A stretch of DNA of 25,950 nucleotides from NCBI GenBank assembly GCA_007026445.1, contig VDMD01000236.1:1-25950 (forward strand), read 5' to 3'. Under the pieces are notes generated by a model, which was given only the letters and a program-made list of their open reading frames with translations, had not been told where the DNA came from and made no database searches. A program made the translations under genes and the position numbers. Of the stretch, positions 7,658 to 16,053 are shown in pieces. This stretch comes from Schizophyllum amplum. Lineage: Eukaryota > Basidiomycota > Agaricomycetes > Agaricales > Schizophyllaceae. Position 1 is the stretch's first letter, and each line of letters opens with the position of its first letter.

Positions 7658-10572
7658 ATGGCCTCCTCCAAGATCAAGATCATTGCGCGTTTGCGGCCGA
7701 CGCTGCCGCACGAGATAGATGATAGGAGCGTTTCGGTGCAGAACAGTGGCAGCGGCGGTTCCATACACGTCTATACGAACGACGGGAACAAGGCCTCCAA
7801 AGAATTCAAGTGCGTGGCTCATCTGCCGTTGAAGAAGCGCCGCTCAACGACGTTGCCTTGCAGGTTCACCAATGCATATGGCGCTGACTCGAAGCAGGAA
7901 GATATCTTTCACAACGATATCGAACCCATGCTACCCTATCTATTCGATGGCATAGTACGTTCCGCATCAATCTTGGTGCTGCTTAGTGCGTGCTGAGGTG
8001 GAATGCCAGACTATCACTATCTTTGCATACGGAGTCACCTCGTCGGGTGCGTCCATCTTTGCCCCGTTATACCCTTCAATCTCATGCATGTAACGGACAG
8101 GCAAGACACATACCATACAAGGCACCGCGGAACAGCCTGGTGTCATTAAGCGTGTCGTGCAGGTGCGCCTTGCAACACATTACCTTCCGTCCTTGTGTTG
8201 ACCCATGTCCACAGGCCTTATGCAACATGATCGGCAGCCATCCCGGACCGGATATATCCATGAACATGCAGTATATGGAGATCTACAAGGACGAGGTCTA
8301 TGACCTCCTTGTGCCTAACCGCCGAGCTCGTACGTTGTCGACATGTTTGTGGGAGTTCATAACTGAGCGTGCGGTCATCTGTCAGGCCCCCAAGCTGGAC
8401 GTTCGCGAGTTCGAAGGCAAGGTGCAGGTGCCGAAGCTGTCAAGGATGCCCGTGCATTCTGAGCCGCAATTTCATACGATTTATCAGTGCGTAATGGTCG
8501 CGTTTTCTGCCAACACCAAGCTCAGTATGTCAAACAAGGCGTGCATCGAACCAACGTTCCGTGGGATCCACTAAACTCAACAGCCATTCCTCTCGTTCTC
8601 ATGCCATTCTTTCCCTGCATATTGATATGCCCGACCCCGTCTCAGGCAAAAGTACGTCTCAAAGACATGGACAAACGCGTGATACTCAACGTGTATGTAG
8701 CGCTCACCGGGACGGTGAACCTTGTCGATCTGGCCGGCTCCGAGAATAACAAGGTAGGAGCGGTGATTGCACGTCGAACGTTGTCTTACGCGTATTTCCA
8801 GCATACTGGCAACGACGCCAATCGTCTCATAGAATCCTCCGCGATCAATAAGTCGCTCAGTACTCTCGGCAAGGTCATCGACTCATTGAATCGAGGCCGA
8901 AGTCGGTGACATGTACCGTTCTCTTACGCTCATGTTAACCATTCACATCTCAGAGTCGCATACCGTACCGGGATTCCAAACTGACGCGCGTGCTACAAGA
9001 CGCGTTGGGAGGGTCATCCATGGGGTTGCTCATCTGCAACATCGCTCCTGGTGCCAAGTTCAGGAAAGACACCGTCAACACACTGAAGTACGTCGGGCTT
9101 GATCTATTTCTTGCTCCCTGACTCAATGGCACATAGTTTTGCTGCGAAGGCACGTGATATCGAGAACAAAGTCACCATCAACGAACGAGGTATGTCGCTG
9201 TTTTTTCGGGTTGCATGCGGGCTGACTGGGCCATCAGAAACGCGCCCTCTTCCTAAGCCCCACTTCGCCCGCCCTGACTATGCAGCCTTCGGCACCGCGC
9301 GCAGCTACGACGGCTGTGCAGGCCATCAATAGCGCACATGCGACCACCGGCGGGCAGACGCACCACGGCGGGCAGACGCACCACGGCGGGCGCCCGTCCA
9401 TGCTGCCCAAGGCACCTCGACCCTCGGTTACCTCCCTTCAGGCAACTAGGACCACAGTCCACAATCAAGACCGAGGATCTGTCGGTCGAAAAGCGACTAT
9501 TGGCACGTAACCAGCGGCCGTCCACCAGTGCTCTCCCCCCGAATCTCAACGTTCAGGTACGAGCTCGATGATATGTCGGACGTTCGCTGCGCTGACCGGC
9601 CTGGAAAGATACAACAAATGATACAGGCTGAGGTGGCCAAGCTCGTCGCTCCCAAGGAGGCCGAAAACAGGGAACTCGAGCGGCGCGTTCGTGAGCTCGA
9701 GCAGGAGAGACAAGAGCGAGATTATTCCGTGGAACACTCACACTCTCGCTCTCGGCGGGAGAGTTCTGTGAAGCGGGAGGACGTAGTGCCGTCTGATGTC
9801 GCCGCTATGCTTGCGTCGTCGGACTACGCCAACCATGACTTGATTACTAGGCTCGACAGCCTTGAGGCCGAGCTGTCAGTGCTCGATATAATTCCGCTGT
9901 GACTTTGCTCATGTTTCATCAGGCGGAGTAAGAACACTCGCTGTACGACGAGCTGACTCCTATGCAGCGCAAGACCACCTGCCGCGCATACCTGTATATG
10001 GCGCGGCAATACGAAAGGTTCTATCCCGACCTTTGTACCTGAAAAATCAGCTGACTGAGGTTTAGCTCCGACGACCTCGAGAACGCGCTTGCGCTCTACC
10101 GCAAAGCACAGACGTACGCACCCGACAACGACAAGCTCAGAGACAGGTGGATACTTTTGCCATTATTTCTTTCTTCTTCCGTCACCTTGCTACCGACCGG
10201 TGACCTTCGTTTCGCAGCTCAACGTGTTTCTGATGCGGTGCATTCGCAGAGTATTGGACGTCGAGTATAGACTGAAGAACAAGAAGAGAGCGCGGAGGCG
10301 GACCAGTCGCCCGCAAGAGGCATCGGCGACCGATGAGGACATCAAGATAGAGGAAGACCAACCCGAGGAGGATGGCGCCCACGCAAGCGCTTTGGTGCCG
10401 AGATCACCAATCAGGGGAGCTCGCCCAAGCGTAAGCGCTCACCAGACGAGGGCGAAGAGATGGCATGGGACGCCGCAGAAGCGCAAGCGAGGGCAGTCGC
10501 TGTCGGTGACGACACGACGACGAGCACGTACCTCGGCCAAGACGAAGCAAGCGTCAGGCCAAGGCTTGCTAG
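7658..10572 (+). CDS. kinesin-10 type (KIF22/Kid-like) motor protein
   Basis: A plus-end kinesin motor whose closest pattern is the chromosome-binding kinesin-10 group. Motor exons are 7658-7809, 7864-7954, 8010-8046, 8101-8162, 8215-8329, 8386-8486, 8539-8651, 8701-8753, 8802-8905, 8956-9087 and 9137-9189, with introns of 48-56 bases. Visible motifs are P-loop GVTSSGKT (split by the 8047-8100 intron), [13 protein letters not shown], switch I NSHSSRSH, switch [10 protein letters not shown] and [16 protein letters not shown]. After the neck come a Gln/His/Gly repeat, a charged coiled coil (9627-9850), a TPR-like piece (MARQYE...[16 protein letters not shown], about 9980-10146) and an acidic then basic tail ending about 10572. 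Reading frame changes are needed near 8330, 9240-9270, 9430, 9925, 10380 and 10500, so exon borders beyond 9190 are approximate. No helix-hairpin-helix like that of KIF22 was seen. Confidence 0.9.
9349..9391 (+). repeat. 18-base tandem repeat inside the kinesin gene
   Basis: The unit ggcgggcagacgcaccac occurs twice (9349-9366 and 9367-9384) and then begins a third time (9385-9391). In one frame it reads GGQTHH repeated. The unit is a multiple of three, so copy changes would not break the frame. It lies in the low-complexity linker after the motor domain. Confidence 0.85.
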
Positions 10573-11412
10573 ACTGTTGCATCTTCCTTCCATGTACCAC
10601 TATGCTTATCGTGTACTTATGTTCTCTCGCACACTCCGTCTCGTCCCTCATGTTTTCTCGAAGTTGCTTCGGCCGACACTCATCACTATTGTACATGCAC
10701 GTTGGAGCCTAGGATGTCATCGAGGTTCCCTTGGACTTTTCCGCTGTCTCCAGAGTAAGTTATCAGGATTCACGTTCCATAACAAAGCCTTCCTAAAGGG
10801 ATGCCCTCCCTTTTACTGCAGTAAGAACCATAAATTTACGGCCTACTGCATTCCTAGTCCTAGAGCGACAAACAACCGATTGCGAACTTGGCTGCTTGCG
10901 AGTTGCGCCGACCAAAGAGCGAAGATGCTGCGGAATTAGACAACTGACTACAGCAGTGAGAGTCGAACATCTGCTCAATCTCGATTCTCGGATGCAATAC
11001 GCCACTTCTACCGACACGTTACAATGACATTTCAAGTCTATGTATTTCGAAGCTTCTTGCGGAACAAGGACAGTCACATAAGAGCTTATTTGGATCAGAG
11101 GGATATCGTGGGTAGAATGGCAAGGTGGCCGACACCATCGTGTATGCCGAATGTCATGAGAGCGATAGTAAGAACGAAATAGAAGCTGCTGTGGAAGTAT
11201 CTATGAGGGACGACGCTCTACTGGTATATGCGAGACCACAATATACAGGTATCACTGTAGCAAATGGGCGATAGTAATACATGTAAAGTTGCGCTGAAGC
11301 TACAAGGAGACACAGGCAGAGCGAAGAGAACTATAGTACAGTATGAACGAGACCAGTATTTTCGGACGGACTGGGCAAGTGCATTATACCGTATACGCAG
11401 CGAATAATTCGT
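10573..11412. other. intergenic region between convergent genes
   Basis: The kinesin gene ends on the left and the ACID-like gene ends on the right, so this should be 3' untranslated and terminator sequence for both. From about 10970 it is AT-richer with scattered stops in all frames. I see no coding signal. Confidence 0.5.
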
Positions 11413-12626
11413 TTACCTAGAGTACCCGCGGTAGTAGACCGAGTTGCCTTGTTCGTCCATCTGGGCATGCCACTGGCCAGTCGAGGTCGGGGCGGTGGCA
11501 TATTGCGATGTGGACGAACTCGCCATACCGGCCTGATAGCTTGCGTAGCCTGCGCCTGCAGACATAGATGACTGTTGTATGGCGAGGTCAATGGGCGGGA
11601 TCGGAGGATAGTACTGCGACGGGGATTGCATCGGAATTGTGGCCATGGTGACGAAGTCGGGGAATACAGAATATGGGAAGAGGGCGGCGACGAGTAGAGA
11701 GCTCGAGTTTTCGGCGGGGAAGATAATCATGCCAGCCCCGGGGAGACGATTGTCTCCCCAAGGAGCAACGGCTATCTGAATACGTCGTGAGCTACGAGAT
11801 CATCCCGGAGAGTAAGGGAGGCAGCAGTACCATTTCATTTTCGTACAGTATACGGGACAACGAGCGAAAGGTCGTCTGGTTCACAACCTGCGCGTTGGCC
11901 TCGCCGAGCCTGTCTGCCATGAAAGTGACCTGTGGTAGCGTATAGCGCCTAACGTATGCCTGCACGTCTCTGAGGAGGCGATGCCATGCAGCACTCGCAC
12001 GAAGAATTCGGACGGCCATAAGTCCATGCTGCTTTTGCACGCATGAGCTGTTGCAGGCCACTGGGCAGAAAGAATGCGTACCTGTCTCCGTCGGTCTCCA
12101 CGGCACTGACGCGCAGGTCTTGGCTGCTGTCCTTGTCGGATGCTCGCATGCCAGTGACGCAGAGCACACCGCGCCACGGGGTACTCCGTCGCGCCTGCTC
12201 GCTCGGAGGAGGGACTAAAGACGGCGTATGTGTTGGCAGGCGATACGACATGGCGTCAACGTAAACCGGAGGGTGGCTCGAGGGCGGGACTCTGGATGAA
12301 ATGCCGTCATGCACTTACTCGCCTTTTATATCACGGGCCCGTACCCCAGGCAAAGGTTGGCTATGGGGCCATGATGCGATGGCGGTTGCCAACAGGCGCG
12401 ACGTGTGGGCCGGGTGTATCTCCAGTATCCAATCGTCAAGGGACGGGATGGTTCCATCCGCTTTCCACGCGCCAAGGACTGAAAGCGGCGAAATCAAGGT
12501 ACGTCTCATTTGGCGCGTGGAACCCCCGGTCCGGTCACAACGCAGCGCTGAACCAGGGCTGAACCGGTAATCGATTGGGTACCTGTCCTCGTTTGTCAGT
12601 CTGATATCGCGTCTTTGGACTGGCAA
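11413..12626 (-). CDS. conserved fungal protein with Med25-ACID/SPOC-like domain (tentative)
   Basis: Minus-strand exons from the 3' end are 11775-11413, 12028-11831 and 12291-12082, joined by introns of 55 and 53 bases, with a likely upstream exon ending at 12319. The core reads TPWRGVLCVTGM, SSQDLRVSAVETDGD, LWPSEFFVRVLH, LLRDVQAYVRR, NQTTFRSLSRILYENE, then IAVAPWGDNRLPGAGMIIFP and SSLLVAALFP. This order (W-x-G-x-L start, WP...F strand, N..F..L.R.L helix, hydrophobic strands ending in FP) resembles the beta-barrel at the C-terminus of Mediator subunit Med25 and SPOC domains. That is my pattern match, not a proven homology. A Tyr/Ser/Gln-rich tail of about 80 residues follows, ending YYRGYSR. 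One base is missing at about 11972-11986. The 5' end is unresolved: the upstream exon joins in frame only across a 27-base intron (12318-12292). Confidence 0.55.
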
Positions 12627-14415
12627 CGAGCGTTACGGTGTGCACCGTCGGGTCCGAGCGGAAGATAGACCTTCTGGAATTAAACCTTGGAATCGTTTGC
12701 ATGGCTTTTGATACTGAGTGGCGCTCGGCGAAGTTTTGTCACGGAGCGGTGACGGAACATGAGAATGAGAATCGTTCAACTCCTGGCCTTTCCAGGGCTG
12801 TCTACCTCGCGATGCCTTCAGACGGCCGGATTTCGGTCGGAAGTCCTGCACCACGGTGGGGGGAACCAACGAATTGAACGTATACTGCGGTCAGCGCGCC
12901 CAGTATTGCATGACCGTCGACTTGTGGGCTTGGAGGGTTGCGCCACATCGTACTCGTGCTCGCGTTCCACGTGGCGAGAAGCTGTCATTGACCCCAGAAC
13001 AACTCCAGAACAATGGTTAGATCGCCGTCGGATGGTGGCGATCAGGCGATCCACAGCCCTAGCTCAAGATCGACCTCTGGAGCTCTGAAGGTCGACCGAC
13101 GGCCCGCCATAGCGCGCCCTGAGTCCCAGCTCACCAGCTCAGAAATTCGACACAACCACGTCACTTCCGATAGGACGTGCTCATCGCGGATACTTCGGGC
13201 AGTTTGCCTAGGTGGCCGCTATACAGCGGCACAAGCGTGGCAAGGGTGTTACCTGCGCTTACTATCAGTGGCAACATCCGGACTGTATTGATTCTCACCA
13301 GTGCGACTGCGGACATATAATGGTATCCAGCGGCAATATTGTATGCACAGGGTATCTTATGATTATCAAGTGCGCATTCGGAGTAGGAGCGTTCGAAGCA
13401 CCCCATACACCGACTGATATGCTGAGAATCGCGAAGATGCCGGCATCGAACCAATAAATCGTGGGCATGAAGGTCGTAGAAGGGAAGTCGTGAAACCTTC
13501 CTTCCTTCCCCGACTGTCTCTTCTCTTCAAGTAAGTCAAGCTGCGACAATCGATGCCAATCATCCCCGGTGAGCTTCGTCAAAGGAGAAAGAACGTCGGC
13601 CTGCTAGCATTCGGTGTGCCGATTATTGGGTGGTTGTATGACAGGCTTGCGCAAGTGGAGCATCATAGATCCAAGTGAAAAGGGCTCGTTGTTGCGTATG
13701 GCGGCGGAAGTGCATATCGATGGGAGCGAGGGTGTCAGTAATCCATCGTTACCAGAAAATGAGATTATCTGAGCCTGTGACTGGATGTCGTGAGAAGACG
13801 GGTCAGTACAGTAGTGGCCATTATTGGACATAACAACGATCGGTGCTTTGTTGCCTTCAGTAGAAGCAGCATTCAATGCACAACTGGCTCACGAATAAGG
13901 TCGACTGAATCTTGGGTCTGAGGTTCCGGGGGTCGTGCGAGGTCGCACTGCGGACCGCCGATTTCCCATGTCAATGCCATCCTCGCCAGGCCCAGATGTA
14001 CTCGACACATACACATACGTCGGCATCGTAAAGGGGAGGTGACAGGAGATAGACGGGCGGCCGTATGCCAGCGGCGAGCGTTTCGCGGACTCTGGCAAGC
14101 CATGGGACTTCATGCCTATACGTTGTGTGGAGATTATTCGCCGCCAACGGGCCGCCCAGGAGCGCGAACAAGTTGACGCCGCAGCAGTGGGGTGAGAATC
14201 TGAAGATGACAGTTAGTCGAGGATGAAGACGATGAAGCGACCGCTCACCTGAGGAGGCGGGTTCATGAAAGCGGGCTGAGTAATTCGGAAATACCTCTGG
14301 GCTATGGAGATCAAGCGTAGTCCTGCTACCGAAACTCACCTGAATCTCTCAAGATCGGCATATTCGGGCATGTGCAAGAGTAAGGCGCAAAGGAGACGAG
14401 AAGTGATATTGACGA
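12627..14415 (-). other. unresolved region, possible broken exons on the minus strand
   Basis: About 1.8 kb without a gene model I can defend. Minus-strand fragments look coding: 14371 opens MPEYADLERF before a gtgagt donor; about 14205-13905 reads Ser/Thr/Pro-rich sequence including MPTYVYVSSTSGPGEDGIDM and ends near another gtgagc donor; about 13590-13295 has further open stretches in two frames; about 13454-13161 has a Cys-rich start and a hydrophobic run. Some could be 5' exons of the ACID-like gene below 12626, or a separate small gene starting at 14371. With frame breaks common in this window I could not chain them. Confidence 0.3.
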
Positions 14416-15658
14416 CTATTCCCCAGCCAATTGTACATGGCTGAAGATGATGTTCAACGCGGCGCGAACATCGTTAACATCTATCTTGGCACCAAGGTTG
14501 TCGCCGAAATCCACCTCGAGCTCTTCCGCCTCGCTGCCGTCCAGCGTCAAACGTATGACCGCTACATCGACAGAGGCAAGTCGCTGTTGAGCAGGTACGA
14601 ACACGAGACTGATAACGAGTCGTACTGGCTGTGCAGCTCGGAAACAGTCGTAAAGCAGTCGTAGTTCGTTTTCAGAGACCGCAGTGCATTCGCGGAGGTG
14701 CCACATTCGCTGATGCATCTCCAATTTGGCGGTAAAGCTACATGTATTATTAAGCACGCAATCGTCCGGTCGCAGGGCACAGAAATGACATACATCTGGT
14801 GCTGCCGCGCTATAGTCAACTCATCAATGCCCTCCGGGTTCATTTGCTTGACTTGCGTCTCAAGTTGGACGCGTTCGGTCCGCAGCCGTTCGATATCGGC
14901 GACACAGCCCTTGGCGCGCTCTTTGAGTCCCTCCGTCTCGCGGCTCTCGTATTCGAGTTCGTCATTCAGGTTCTGCATCTCCTCAGCTTGCGCGTCAAGC
15001 TTAGCAGTAGCGCTTGCTTCCGTGAAGCGGGGCGGAGGATTTGTCTGCTGCAGGCGCAGAAGCTCCAGCTGCTTGTTGAGTATGTTCTCTTTTAGTTGCC
15101 GCATGCGTCGTGCCTGCTCCTGCAGCCGTTCATATCCTGCCAATAGCATGAGTAGTGTCTAAAATTCATACGAGAAGCATACCTGTTTGGAAGGCCGGTG
15201 ACGCGTCCCTCATTGCCGCATACACTTCCTTCATCCGCGCCTTGTCGGCACGTAACCTTGCCTTCTTCTCCTCATTCTCTAATTGTAGTCGCTGATTCTC
15301 TTCCTCGTTGACTGTTCCGGTCTCATCACTTGTGCTCACTATGGTCTTCGTGTACTTGTCCTCCGCGCGTCGTTCGAGGTAGACGTACTTCAGCTTGTGT
15401 AGATAGGACTGGCGATTCCCAGCGTCAGTCTAAAGGCGGGATTCAGAAACGAGTAATATCGCTCACCATATGCGACTCCAGGTCCTTTGCCACAATCGCG
15501 GGATCACGCTCGCCATTGCTAGGGCCAGCGTGGAAGTTGGTCGACGAGTTTGGGTCGAAACGGCGATGAGAGTGAAAATCTGACACTCTCTTAGCCGTTC
15601 GTATGTTCGCAAGAGTATTATCTATGTTTTCTAAGTCAAGCTCGGTTGCAGTGGCCAT
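14416..15658 (-). CDS. coiled-coil protein resembling kinetochore protein Sos7
   Basis: Four exons (15658-15467, 15429-15183, 15136-14794, 14737-14416) with introns of 37, 46 and 56 bases join without any frame break into 367 residues. The N-terminus (about 64 residues, MATATELDLENIDNTLANIR) is followed by HKLKYVYLERRAEDKYTKTI, resembling the KLKFxYLEQxxKxxFLRxI motif that I associate with fungal Sos7. Then comes a long coiled coil (residues about 95-260: EENQRLQLENEEKKARLRAD, RLQEQARRMRQLKENILNKQ, ERLRTERVQLETQVKQ). The last 100 residues form a compact strand-rich segment (RLVISLVFVPAQQRLASVDV). Sos7 partners Spc105/KNL1 in the outer kinetochore. The assignment rests on one remembered motif and the coiled-coil plus globular layout, so another coiled-coil kinetochore or spindle protein is possible. 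Confidence 0.6.
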
Positions 15659-16053
15659 GCTAGGTCGGTGGCACGGCGAGAGGTGATGGCGGTGGAAGGT
15701 AACCGTGTCCGTGTGAACGTGATGCTCTGTCAGGTGACGTGACGATTCGTGTCTATTGCACCCGCAACGTCAAATATGAGCAAATGCCCGCATTATCATT
15801 TATGTCCGAAATCAAGACAGCATTGATAACCGATATGACCAAACAGATAGCACTAAGGATACAGTAGACACAGAAATGATAGGAAAGGCCGACTTGGACG
15901 AAATATATGTACTACAGCAGGTCCCTGTCCTGGTAATGTTAAGGTAAGATAACAGAGATATGAGGCCCGAGCCCTTACATATACCGAACGTCTGCCTGGG
16001 GAGACTAGCATATGTATACCCGGATATATATGGTAAAGCAAACTCGCAGTAAC
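15659..16053. other. intergenic region between two minus-strand genes
   Basis: This should hold the promoter of the Sos7-like gene (ATG at 15658, reading left) and the 3' end of the coiled-coil gene to the right. It is AT-rich in 15780-16050. No gene or clear motif was seen. Confidence 0.5.

Noticed and set aside
14698..15162. Plus-strand open frame of about 150 codons, Ser/Arg/Cys-rich
   Set aside because: It is the antisense shadow of the Sos7-like coiled-coil exon on the minus strand.
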